Translations under genes and position numbers: made by a program
Part shown: piece by piece, positions 38,108 to 46,552 of the stretch
Position numbering within the stretch: position 1 is the stretch's first letter
Layout: every line of letters begins with the position of its first letter
The notes under the pieces: model-generated
Seen by the model: only the letters and a program-made list of their open reading frames with translations
Told to the model about the DNA's origin: nothing
Databases searched by the model: none
Assembly (NCBI GenBank): GCA_964512225.1
Contig: CAZEKB010000001.1
Coordinates: 1 to 64,000 of the forward strand
Origin: CAZEKB01 sp964512225
GTDB lineage: Bacteria; Myxococcota_A; UBA796; UBA9615
Reading direction: 5' to 3'
DNA length: 64,000 bases

Positions 38108-39121
38108 GTGAAGATCTTCCGACTGCTCGGTAAGCGCGTCCTCCGCGTGTGGGCGATCGTCCTCGTGACCGTCGCCATCTTCGGATTCGGCCACTTCATG
38201 ACCCCGGACGTGAACGACGCGTGGGCGCGGGTCGTTCTCGAGGGCGTCGGCAACGCGCTCGTCGAAGAGGGCGTGCCCGAGCACATGAAGATGCGCGTGG
38301 ACGAGGGGACCGTGCAAGAGGTCTACCTCAACGACAACACGCTCTTCTATTCGCTGCACCGCACCGACAAGGACATCACCACGCTCCTCGACTACTACGA
38401 GAACCTGTACGGCCAGGAGACGCGCCAGGTGGTCCCGCCCGAGGCCAAGGCGCACGTCCTCGCGCAGTACCCGAAGGAGGAGCGCGCCGAGGCCGAGTTC
38501 AAGATCAACGCGACCGAGGAGCTGATCAACAAGCACCACGTGCGCGTGCAGGACCGCGGCTGGGGAGCCTTCGGCACCGTCCTCACCGGCAAGGAGGGGT
38601 CGAGCGAGTACACCGCCGACCTCGTGCAGCGCTTCCGGAACTACAAGAAGACCGGCCGCGTCGACGACCTGGGCAACCCGAAGATCGTGGTCGCCTTCGA
38701 CGACCCGTCCCAGGGCGACACGCAGTACTTCACCGTGTGGCCGAGCCCCGACTTCGACCAGCGCAAGGTCCGCCCCCGAGGCGGTGACGACGCCGCCGGC
38801 TACGACGCCGAGGACGTCGACCGTCCCCGCGGCCACGTCCGCATGGTCACGTTCGGCCAGAAGCACGGCGACGTGAACTACGAGATGTTCGTGTACCGCG
38901 GACACGGCACCGTGGGCACGATCGAGGACCACTGGCTCACCGCCATGCAGGCGGACGGCTGGGGGATCTCCGATACGTTCCTGGCCGCGCGCGACCGCAT
39001 GGACGAGCCGACGAACGCGCTGCTGTTCAGCAAGGACGACCGCGAGGCGTACGTCTCGTTCCGGCCGACCGGCGACGGCAACGAGGTGACGAGCACGGTC
39101 ATCGTCCACGGCCGCGGCTGA
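38108..39121 (+). CDS. membrane-anchored protein of unknown function in the Tad cluster
   Basis: A 337-aa protein: short basic start, one membrane helix (~12-29, WAIVLVTVAIFGFGHF), then a charged soluble domain outside the membrane. No known domain recognised. Position at the end of the first Tad gene block and the uniform base use suggest it belongs to pilus biogenesis. GTG start at 38108 with GGGAG upstream. Two hairpins follow it. Confidence 0.65.
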   Translation: MKIFRLLGKRVLRVWAIVLVTVAIFGFGHFMTPDVNDAWARVVLEGVGNALVEEGVPEHMKMRVDEGTVQEVYLNDNTLFYSLHRTDKDITTLLDYYENLYGQETRQVVPPEAKAHVLAQYPKEERAEAEFKINATEELINKHHVRVQDRGWGAFGTVLTGKEGSSEYTADLVQRFRNYKKTGRVDDLGNPKIVVAFDDPSQGDTQYFTVWPSPDFDQRKVRPRGGDDAAGYDAEDVDRPRGHVRMVTFGQKHGDVNYEMFVYRGHGTVGTIEDHWLTAMQADGWGISDTFLAARDRMDEPTNALLFSKDDREAYVSFRPTGDGNEVTSTVIVHGRG

Positions 39122-39134
39122 ACCACCGCTCTCT

Positions 39135-39186
39135 CCCGCCTGCCGGGCGGGGTCCGCGCCGACCGACCCGGGGGACGATCCCCGGG
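39135..39186 (+). terminator. two GC-rich hairpins between Tad gene blocks
   Basis: CCCGCC-TGCCG-GGCGGG (39135-39151, 6-bp stem) and CCCGGGGG/TCCCCGGG (39167-39186, 8 bp with one G-T pair, 4-nt loop). No T tract follows, so they may attenuate transcription or stabilise the 3' end rather than act as a strict intrinsic terminator. The rest of the 39122-39290 spacer holds the candidate promoter below. Confidence 0.45.
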
Positions 39187-39193
39187 CCCCGCC

Positions 39194-39224
39194 GGGACAC
39201 CGCACGGCCTTGCCTTGCTAGACT
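39194..39224 (+). promoter_or_regulatory. extended -10 promoter candidate for cpaB
   Basis: TGCTAGACT (39216-39224) is an extended -10 element (TG-N-TAGACT). A weak GGGACA is at 39194-39199. A ~60-nt leader rich in GC inverted repeats precedes the cpaB ATG. Confidence 0.4.
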
Positions 39225-39290
39225 CCATGTTCGCGCACCCGTGCGCGCGAGCAGGTCGGGACATCCCGGCCGGAAGGTCAGTCGGACGCC

Positions 39291-40097
39291 ATGAACAGAA
39301 AGCTCGTCCTTCTCTTCTCCGCCATCCTGGCGCTGCTCGCGCTGGTGCTCATGCAGTTCTACCGCCAGAACCTCGCCGAAGAGCTGGGGGTCGCGGGTGA
39401 GCGCGTCAAGATCCTGGCGGCGCGGTCGGACATCCCGGCCTACTCGGTCATCGAGCGCAGCCAGCTCACGGTGGTCGAGTACCCCAAGAACTACCTGCCC
39501 CCGCGCCACACCACGAAGGCGCTGATCGACGACGTGGTCGGCCAGACCACCACGTTCACGATCCGCAAGGGCCAGGCCATCCTCACCACGGACCTCGCCA
39601 ACGTGCAGTCCGAGGCGCACCTCTCCCGCGTCGTATCGGCGGGCATGCGCGCCCTGGCCATCCCCGTGGACAAGGTCAATACCTTCGGCGGGCTCCTCCG
39701 CCCGAAGGATCACGTGGACGTGCTCGGCACCTTCCAGAAGCCCGGCGAGGGCGACGTGAACACCGTCACCCTGCTCCAGAACGTGGCCGTCCTCGCGGTC
39801 GGCTCGCGCCTCGGCACGGGGCGGGACACGGGCAGCAGCAAGCAGCGCGGCAACAACCGCACGAACACCGTGACGGTGCTGGTGACCCCCGAAGAGGCGG
39901 AGCTCCTCGTCTTCGCCCAGGACCGCGGCCGCCTCTCGCTGACCATGCGGAACGAAGAGGACGTCAACACCGAGATGGAGTTGGCGGGCAAGAACTTCGC
40001 CGACATCTTCCGACCGGAGGTCCGCAAGCGGATCCAGATCCGGCGGGACGACCTGCAAATCCTGACCCCCGGCGCCGGTCGTCGGGGCCGACGCTGA
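39291..40097 (+). CDS. cpaB: Flp pilus assembly protein CpaB/RcpC
   Basis: A 268-aa protein: N-terminal membrane helix (~5-22), then a SAF-type domain (VKILAARSDIPAYSVIERSQLTVVE) and the RcpC/CpaB domain (RALAIPVDKVNTFGGLLRPKDHVDVLGTF). It sits in the periplasm and supports the secretin pore. The C-terminus is Arg-rich. Starts the second Tad gene block; cpaC follows 36 nt later. Confidence 0.92.
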   Translation: MNRKLVLLFSAILALLALVLMQFYRQNLAEELGVAGERVKILAARSDIPAYSVIERSQLTVVEYPKNYLPPRHTTKALIDDVVGQTTTFTIRKGQAILTTDLANVQSEAHLSRVVSAGMRALAIPVDKVNTFGGLLRPKDHVDVLGTFQKPGEGDVNTVTLLQNVAVLAVGSRLGTGRDTGSSKQRGNNRTNTVTVLVTPEEAELLVFAQDRGRLSLTMRNEEDVNTEMELAGKNFADIFRPEVRKRIQIRRDDLQILTPGAGRRGRR

Positions 40098-40133
40098 GAC
40101 GAACCGGGTTCACCCCGGACGCGGAGACCGACG

Positions 40134-41366
40134 ATGACGTTCCGGCTGCCGACCGCCCTGCTCTTGGGACTGCTCACGTGGGCGAGCCTCTCGATCGTCG
40201 CGCCGGACGAGGCGTACGCGCAGAGGGCGCGTGAGATCATCATGCGGGTCGGCGAGACCCACGAGATCTTCATCGGGAGCATCAAGGCGGTCAGCGTCGG
40301 CAACCAGAACGTGATCGAGGTCAAGAAGCACCGCGACGGCAACAAGATCGTCGTGTTCGGCCTGCGCCCCGGCTACTCCAGCCTCACCGTCGGCACCGTG
40401 AACTACGAGATCACGGTCGTCGGCGACATCGAGCGCCTGCGCAAGGACGTCGAGACCCTCATCCTCGACATCCCGGGGGTGGAGGTCCTCACGTCCGGCG
40501 ATCGGGTGGTGATCGACGGGCTCGTGAAGCGTCGGGACGACTGGGACCGGATCGCCCAGATCGTCGAGTCGAACAAGGGCACGGTCTACTCCCTGGTCCT
40601 GCTGGACGAGCGGGACATCGTCAAGCGCGCGCAGCTGCAGCTGCACTTCCAGATCCTCGAGGTGAACCGGAACCGCAGCCACAACGTGGGCGTGGACTGG
40701 ACGTCGAACGGGCCCTTCTCGCTGGTGCTCGACACCATGTCCTACGTGCAGTTCGGGCTCGGCGAGATCCAGGACCAGTTCGGCGGTGTGCGCACGCCGG
40801 ACGACCTGCTCAAGCTCAACAGCCAGGTGGACGTCCGTCGCATCCTCGACAAGGACTTCTTCACGACCGTGTCCGGCGAAGAGGTGAAGTTTCAGCGGGG
40901 CAAGACGCTGATCTTCACGGCGGTCGACCCCGAGTCCGGCGTCACGACCTTCTACGAGAAGGAGATCGGCCTCGTCGTGGCGACGACCCCGATCATCGAC
41001 GACGACGGGGACATCGACCTCACGATCGACATCAAGTTCAGCACCGTCGGCGAGCTCGAGCTCAACGGCAACGTGCCGTCGATCAATACGCAGCAGCACC
41101 GGGCCCACGTCCAGCTGAGGGAAGGGGAGTCGTTCGCGCTCTCGGGCTTCTTCCAGCGCACGAAGGGCAGCGAGGTGAACGGCCTCCCCGGCCTCAAGGA
41201 CATCCCGGGCCTGGGCGTGCTCTTCAGCACGCGGGACTGGGAGAAGGGCGAAGTGGACGGGATCATCGTCCTGACCCCGGTCCTCCTGGACCCGGATCGT
41301 CGGAGCATGCGCAAGCAGATCAAGGAGACGCTGGACATCTACGACGCCGCCGACAGCAAGTGGTAG
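40134..41366 (+). CDS. cpaC: Tad secretin CpaC/RcpA
   Basis: A 410-aa outer-membrane secretin. Signal peptide (~1-29, ending DEAYAQ), the pilus N-terminal domain (IIMRVGETHEIFI; VGNQNVIEVKKHRDGNKIVV), a BON-like segment (VEVLTSGDRVVIDGLV) and the secretin beta domain ending in GLPGLKDIPGLGVLFS and VDGIIVLTPVLL. The pilus exits through it. No separate pilotin gene is visible nearby. Confidence 0.93.
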   Translation: MTFRLPTALLLGLLTWASLSIVAPDEAYAQRAREIIMRVGETHEIFIGSIKAVSVGNQNVIEVKKHRDGNKIVVFGLRPGYSSLTVGTVNYEITVVGDIERLRKDVETLILDIPGVEVLTSGDRVVIDGLVKRRDDWDRIAQIVESNKGTVYSLVLLDERDIVKRAQLQLHFQILEVNRNRSHNVGVDWTSNGPFSLVLDTMSYVQFGLGEIQDQFGGVRTPDDLLKLNSQVDVRRILDKDFFTTVSGEEVKFQRGKTLIFTAVDPESGVTTFYEKEIGLVVATTPIIDDDGDIDLTIDIKFSTVGELELNGNVPSINTQQHRAHVQLREGESFALSGFFQRTKGSEVNGLPGLKDIPGLGVLFSTRDWEKGEVDGIIVLTPVLLDPDRRSMRKQIKETLDIYDAADSKW

Positions 41367-41382
41367 GCGGACCGGCTCCCCG

Positions 41383-43281
41383 ATGATCCGCATCGTCTAC
41401 CGGGACCCGGAGAGCCAGCGCGAGGTCACCCAGGACTTCGACGGAGAGCACGTCCGCATGGGGCGGGAGGGCAGCAACGAGCTGGTCCTGCCGTACATGG
41501 AGGTGTCGCGGTTCCACGCCGAGCTGTTCGTCAGCGACCGCGCCGTCACGCTCACGGATCGGTCGACGAACGGGACGTACGTCAACGGGGAGCGCGTCTT
41601 CGGCAAGCAGATGATCGCGGGCGGGGACCGCATCGGGATCGGCAACTGCGTCCTCACGGTCTACACGCACGACCAGCTCTTCCCGGACCAAGCCGCCCAG
41701 CAGCAGGCCTACCCCGCGGAGTACTACCAGCAGCAGGCCTACCCCGCGGAGTACTACCAGCAGCAGGCCTACGACGCGCAGCAGAGCGGGCACGGGGTCG
41801 GCCAGGCCGAGCACTACCAGCCGCACGACGGGCAGCAGTACGACGCGGCCGCCTACGCCCAGGCGCACGGGAACTACCCGGCGGCGGGCTACGACGCGGC
41901 CGCAGGCACCGCCCAGCTCGACCCCAACGCCGCCCTCGCCTACGCCGCCGGGAACGCGCTCGTCCCCGCGGGGGCCAACGGGGCCGTGGCGCCGGCCGGT
42001 CTCTCCTACCCGGAGGGCACCGCGCCGGTAGACCTCAAGCGTCGCGTGCACCGGCGGCTGCTCCAGTACATGGACCTCAAGACGCTCGACATGAACCAGC
42101 TCGCCGAGGACGAGCTGCGGAGTCGGGCGCGGGCGCTGCTCGTCGACATCATCGCGGAGCTCGAGCACGACATCGATCCGGGCATCGACCGCGAGCTGTT
42201 GATGAAGGAGGTCCTGGACGAGGCGTTGGGCCTCGGACCGCTCGAGGACTTCCTGGCGGACGAGTCGATCACCGAGATCATGGTGGTCAACAAGGACAAG
42301 ATCTACGTCGAGCAGCACGGGAAGATCACCTTCACCGGCAAGACCTTCACGAGCCACGAGGCGGTGCTCGCGGTCATCGAGCGCATCATCACGCCCCTGG
42401 GGCGTCGCATCGACGAGTCCTCGCCGCTGGTGGACGCGCGCCTCAAGGACGGCTCCCGCGTCAACGCGATCATCCCCCCGCTCGCGATCAAGGGCCCCTG
42501 CATCACGATCCGGAAGTTCGGCAAGAAGGGCCTGACGATCGACGATCTCATCGGCTTCGGGTCGGTGACCACGCAGATCGCGTCCTTCCTCCAGAAGTGC
42601 GTGCTCGGGCACAAGAACATCATCATCAGCGGCGGCACCGGCTCCGGTAAGACGACCCTCCTCAACGCCCTGAGCTCGTTCATCCCCGGGCACGAGCGCA
42701 TCGTCACCATCGAGGACGCCGCGGAGCTGCGGCTGCCCCAGGAGCACGTCGTATCCCTGGAGACGCGCCCCGCGAACCTCGAGGGCAAGGGCGAGTACAG
42801 CATCCGCGACCTCGTGAAGAACTCCCTGCGCATGCGGCCCGACCGCATCGTCGTGGGCGAGTGCCGCGGCGGCGAGGCCCTGGACATGCTCCAGGCCATG
42901 AACACCGGCCACGACGGCAGCCTCACGACGGGCCACGCCAACACCCCCAGCGACATGCTCGCGCGGCTCGAGACGATGGTGCTGATGGCGGGGATGGACC
43001 TGCCGGTGCGCGCGATCCGCGAGCAGATCGCCTCGGCGGTGCACGTGATCGTCCAGCAGTCGAGGTTCCCCGACGGGTCCCGGCGCGTCACCCACGTCAC
43101 CGAGGTCGTGGGCATCGAGGACACCGGCCGGGTCCGCCTCGAGGACATCTTCAAGTTCCAGCAGCGCGGGATCGCCGAAGGCGGCACGGTCGAGGGCGAG
43201 ATCGTCCTCACCGGCTACATCCCGAGCTTCATCCCCGACCTGATCAACTCCGGTGTGATCAGCGACGGTTCGTTCCTCTAG
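41383..43281 (+). CDS. cpaF: FHA domain-CpaF fusion, Tad assembly ATPase
   Basis: A 632-aa cytoplasmic protein. An N-terminal FHA domain (~1-95; GREGSNELVLP, SRFHAELFV, TNGTYVNGERV with the phospho-Thr-binding Arg, Ser, His and Asn) is joined by a Gln/Tyr/Ala-rich linker (~100-205) to a full CpaF ATPase: IMVVNKD, Walker A GGTGSGKTT (~417-425), GECRGGEALDMLQAMNTGHDG and TTGHANTPSD. The fusion implies that assembly is controlled by threonine phosphorylation. Followed by tadB and tadC. CpaE/TadZ, usual before cpaF, is absent. Confidence 0.94.
   Translation: MIRIVYRDPESQREVTQDFDGEHVRMGREGSNELVLPYMEVSRFHAELFVSDRAVTLTDRSTNGTYVNGERVFGKQMIAGGDRIGIGNCVLTVYTHDQLFPDQAAQQQAYPAEYYQQQAYPAEYYQQQAYDAQQSGHGVGQAEHYQPHDGQQYDAAAYAQAHGNYPAAGYDAAAGTAQLDPNAALAYAAGNALVPAGANGAVAPAGLSYPEGTAPVDLKRRVHRRLLQYMDLKTLDMNQLAEDELRSRARALLVDIIAELEHDIDPGIDRELLMKEVLDEALGLGPLEDFLADESITEIMVVNKDKIYVEQHGKITFTGKTFTSHEAVLAVIERIITPLGRRIDESSPLVDARLKDGSRVNAIIPPLAIKGPCITIRKFGKKGLTIDDLIGFGSVTTQIASFLQKCVLGHKNIIISGGTGSGKTTLLNALSSFIPGHERIVTIEDAAELRLPQEHVVSLETRPANLEGKGEYSIRDLVKNSLRMRPDRIVVGECRGGEALDMLQAMNTGHDGSLTTGHANTPSDMLARLETMVLMAGMDLPVRAIREQIASAVHVIVQQSRFPDGSRRVTHVTEVVGIEDTGRVRLEDIFKFQQRGIAEGGTVEGEIVLTGYIPSFIPDLINSGVISDGSFL
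41698..41787 (+). repeat. 30-bp coding repeat in the FHA-CpaF linker
   Basis: Two identical 30-bp units (41698-41727, 41728-41757) plus a diverged third encode QQQAYPAEYY blocks. It is a flexible spacer; copy number may differ between strains. Confidence 0.9.
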
Positions 43282-43290
43282 GAGGCCGGG

Positions 43291-44139
43291 ATGGAAATCA
43301 GCATCTGGGTCTCCCTGGCCATCGCCGCCATCGTATTCCTGGTCACGTGGCTCAACGGCCCGCAGGTCGTGCTCGGGCTCAAGCGTTTCGAGCGCCGCTA
43401 CCTCGAGCGCATCCACCGCGAGCTGGACTCGATCTACTCGCGCACGAGCCCGAAGCGCTTCTTCTATACGCACATGGCGGTGCTGACGGTCGTCTTCCTG
43501 CTCGTATCCATGAGCGTCGGCGTGTTCAACGGCCTGCTCTTCTCGATCCTGATCGGGATGATCCCCTGGGCGATGCTGTCGCGGGCCAAGCGCCAGCGGA
43601 CGGCGCGTTTCGAAGAGATGCTGCCGGACTCGCTGATCTCGCTGTCCAACTCGCTGAGGGCCGGGCTCACGCTGCCCCAGGCCATGTCGATCCTCGTGGA
43701 CAACATCGGCGCGCCGATCAACGAGGAGTTCGGCCTGCTGCTCAAGGAGCACCGGCTCGGGCTCACGCTCGACGAGTCCATGAACAACATGGGCGAGCGG
43801 GTGCGGAGCAAGAACCTCGACCTCGTCATCACGTCGATCCAGGTCGCGCGCGTGGCGGGCGGCAACCTGCCCCAGGTGTTCGAGGACACGGCGACGGCCA
43901 TCCGCGAGATCACGAGGCTCGAGTCGAAGATCTCGACCATGACGGCCCAGGGGAAGATGCAGGCCTGGGTGCTCGGGGGTCTGCCCGTGGGCATGGGCGC
44001 CATCATCTACAAGGTCGACCCCACCATGATCGCCCCCCTGTGGGAGGAGCCGATCGGCTGGATCATCCTCTTCTTCATCACGCTGATGGAGATCGTCGGC
44101 ATCTTCATGATCCGCAAGATCGTCGCCGTCGACGTTTAG
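43291..44139 (+). CDS. tadB: Tad pilus inner-membrane protein TadB
   Basis: A 282-aa T2SSF-type platform protein. N-terminal helix (~5-21), two helices near ~65-95, the cytoplasmic T2SSF core (DSLISLSNSLRAGLTLPQAMSILVDN; NLDLVITSIQVARVAGGNLPQVFEDTA) and two C-terminal helices. Couples CpaF motion to pilin extraction. GGAGG precedes the ATG by ~7 nt. Confidence 0.92.
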   Translation: MEISIWVSLAIAAIVFLVTWLNGPQVVLGLKRFERRYLERIHRELDSIYSRTSPKRFFYTHMAVLTVVFLLVSMSVGVFNGLLFSILIGMIPWAMLSRAKRQRTARFEEMLPDSLISLSNSLRAGLTLPQAMSILVDNIGAPINEEFGLLLKEHRLGLTLDESMNNMGERVRSKNLDLVITSIQVARVAGGNLPQVFEDTATAIREITRLESKISTMTAQGKMQAWVLGGLPVGMGAIIYKVDPTMIAPLWEEPIGWIILFFITLMEIVGIFMIRKIVAVDV

Positions 44140-44151
44140 GCCCGCCTCCGC

Positions 44152-45063
44152 ATGTCCAGCAACCTCATCCTGCTCTTCGCGCTCCTGCTGGTGATCGCGT
44201 CGGCGTTCCTCTTCGGAATGGGGTTCATCCCGGACGACACCTACAAGGGGCCGGTGCCCGAGCGTGGGTTCCTGCTGAACAAGCGTCGGCAGCTGCTCGC
44301 GAGCTCGCCGCTGTATCGGCTGCTCAACAAGGTGCTGCTGATCTTCGCGTACTGGTGCGAGAAGATCCCCCTGGGGGCGCTGCGGACCGGCCTCGGAAAC
44401 CGACTCGCTCGGTCGGGCCATATCGGCGGGTTCACGGCGGACGAGTTCCTGGCCTTCTGCTGCGTCTCGGCGCTCGGCTTCTTCGGCCTCGCGTTCTTCT
44501 TCAATACCTCCGTCACCGGCGCGCCCCGGGTGCCCTTGTGCATGATGGCGGGAATCTTCGGCTTCTATTTTCCGTTGATGTACCTGGACGAGCAGGTGAT
44601 GACTCGACTCACGCGCATCAATCGGGATCTGCCCTACCTCCTGGACGTGCTCGCGCTGTCCGTGGGGGCGGGGCTGGACTTCAACTCGAGCCTCGAGCGG
44701 GTGGTGGTCAAGGACACCACGGAGAGCCCGCTGATCGACGAGATGCGCTACGTCCTGCAGGAAGTGAAGATGGGCACGACGCGCCGCGAAGCGCTCATCA
44801 ACCTCAAGGATCGGGTGCCGTCGGACTACATCACGGGTCTGGTATCTTCGGTGGTGCAGGCGGAGCAGATGGGCACGCCTCTCACCAACATCCTCCGGAT
44901 CCAGGCGGCGGCCATTCGGCTGAAACGCTCGCAGCGGGCGGAGAAGTTGGCGGGAGAGGCCCCGGTCAAGATGATCATGCCCCTCCTGTTCATCGTGGGC
45001 GCGGTGATGCTGACCCTGTTCGGGGCCATCATCATCCGCGCCGTCAAGGGAGAGCTCTTCTAG
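44152..45063 (+). CDS. tadC: Tad pilus inner-membrane protein TadC
   Basis: A 303-aa T2SSF-type protein, partner of TadB. N-terminal helix (~5-22), two central helices (~100-145), T2SSF core (NRDLPYLLDVLALSVGAGLDFNSSLERV; SDYITGLVSSVVQAEQMGTPLTNILR) and a C-terminal helix. The tadB-tadC order is the canonical one. Confidence 0.92.
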   Translation: MSSNLILLFALLLVIASAFLFGMGFIPDDTYKGPVPERGFLLNKRRQLLASSPLYRLLNKVLLIFAYWCEKIPLGALRTGLGNRLARSGHIGGFTADEFLAFCCVSALGFFGLAFFFNTSVTGAPRVPLCMMAGIFGFYFPLMYLDEQVMTRLTRINRDLPYLLDVLALSVGAGLDFNSSLERVVVKDTTESPLIDEMRYVLQEVKMGTTRREALINLKDRVPSDYITGLVSSVVQAEQMGTPLTNILRIQAAAIRLKRSQRAEKLAGEAPVKMIMPLLFIVGAVMLTLFGAIIIRAVKGELF

Positions 45064-45067
45064 GCCG

Positions 45068-46549
45068 ATGGCAGCGTCGCGGTTCGAAGTCGAGGTCCTG
45101 GCGGGGACGAACGTCGGGCAGACGTTCGACTTCTCGGACGAGACCGTCGTGGTCGGCCGAGCGGCGCACTGCGCCCTCCAGCTGAACAGCCCCCACGTCT
45201 CCCGGCAGCAGTGCGAGCTGTCGTGGCAGGGCGACCAGCTGGTGCTCGAGAACCTCGGCACCGTCAACGTTACGTACCTGAACGACCGGCCGATCGAGCG
45301 TGTGTACGTGCAGGACGGCGACCTCATCACCTTCTGCGACGTCGCCTTGCGGGTGCGCATGCCCCGACGCGGCGAGCCCACGGCGGATCCGGACCGCACG
45401 GTCGTCTTCTCCGGGGATCCCAAGCCCCCGAACATGGGACCCGAGACGACCGTCCCCCCCGGTCCGTCGGGGCCCCCTCGTCCTCCCGGGCCTCCGCCCC
45501 AGCGGCCTCCGCCCGCCGCCGCCGGCGCCCCGGACTACAGCCGCTCCACCGCGCAGTACCAGGCCCACCCGGGCGGCCCGCCGGGCGTCCCCCAGCCCCC
45601 TCCGGCCCACCTGGGTCGGCCGCCCGGGCCGCCGCCGGGGATGCCCCAGCAGCCGCCCCCGAGCCCCCCGTACCCGAGCCCCGGGATGTCCAGCGGTCAG
45701 CTCCCCGCGGCGTCGCGCCCGCCGGGGATGCCCCAGCAGCCGAGCATGGCCCCGCCGATGCAGCGACCTCCGGGCATGCCGGGAGCGCCCCCGGGCATGC
45801 CGGGACCGCCCCCGGGGATGCCGCGTCCCCCGCCGGGGATGCCGGGCGCGCCTCCGGGCATGCCGGGCGGCGCGATGCGCGGCCCGGCCGGACCGCCGGG
45901 TGGAGGAGCCGCGGGCGGGCCGGTGGAGTCCGCGCGCAAGAAGAAGCGGAAGCCGCCGAACGCGCAGATGATCCGGAACGTGGCGATCGTCGTGATCGCC
46001 GTGAGCGTGCTGCTCATCGTGGTCACGCTGGTGCAGCGCAGCGGCAGCACGACCACGACCAAGGCGGCCCCCGTGGCGGCGAAGCAAGCGGGCCCCGAGA
46101 ACCCGGCGGAGGCGCTGCCGGTGGTCGAGCGCGGCCCGCGCACGGACGAGGAGATCCTCGCCGAAGCGGACCGCCTCTACCGCGTCGCCAAGAAGTTCCA
46201 CGAGGAGTACCTCGTCTCCGACGAACGCCTGTGGGAGGCCTTCTCCCGCTACCAGCGCACCAAGGCGCTGCTGCTCCTGGTCGACCAGGGCAAGTGGCCG
46301 GCCTTCGCCCGGGAGATCCAGCCCCGGGTCGACGAGGTCTCGGCCATGCTCGACGCCGAGTACCGCAAGGCCCGCATCAACTACGTGCGGGACAAGGACG
46401 CAGGCAACTACGAAGCCGGGATCCGCGAGATGGAGCGCCTCCTGCGGATGTTCCCGGACAAGAACGACACCCGACATCAGTTCGGCCGCGAGAAGAAGCG
46501 GCAGCTCCGGAACATGATGAAGGGCAAGAAGAAGAAGTCGTTCCTCTAA
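45068..46549 (+). CDS. transmembrane FHA protein of the Tad cluster
   Basis: A 493-aa protein. N-terminal FHA domain (~5-98; VVVGRAAHCALQLNSPHVSRQQCEL, with Arg, Ser and Arg ligands) is cytoplasmic. A Pro/Gly-rich stretch (~115-290) holds PPGMPG-type repeats, then a basic KKKRKPP patch, a membrane helix (~301-323) and a ~150-residue helical, TPR-like periplasmic domain. It could carry phospho-Thr signals across the membrane to the pilus or its kinases (inference). It lies 4 nt after tadC and 3 nt before the second CpaF. Confidence 0.88.
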   Translation: MAASRFEVEVLAGTNVGQTFDFSDETVVVGRAAHCALQLNSPHVSRQQCELSWQGDQLVLENLGTVNVTYLNDRPIERVYVQDGDLITFCDVALRVRMPRRGEPTADPDRTVVFSGDPKPPNMGPETTVPPGPSGPPRPPGPPPQRPPPAAAGAPDYSRSTAQYQAHPGGPPGVPQPPPAHLGRPPGPPPGMPQQPPPSPPYPSPGMSSGQLPAASRPPGMPQQPSMAPPMQRPPGMPGAPPGMPGPPPGMPRPPPGMPGAPPGMPGGAMRGPAGPPGGGAAGGPVESARKKKRKPPNAQMIRNVAIVVIAVSVLLIVVTLVQRSGSTTTTKAAPVAAKQAGPENPAEALPVVERGPRTDEEILAEADRLYRVAKKFHEEYLVSDERLWEAFSRYQRTKALLLLVDQGKWPAFAREIQPRVDEVSAMLDAEYRKARINYVRDKDAGNYEAGIREMERLLRMFPDKNDTRHQFGREKKRQLRNMMKGKKKKSFL

Positions 46550-46552
46550 GCC

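Noticed and set aside
41320..45435. Minus-strand open frame of ~1370 codons opposite cpaF-tadB-tadC
   Set aside because: Shadow of well-supported Tad genes, with compositional bias and no motif.
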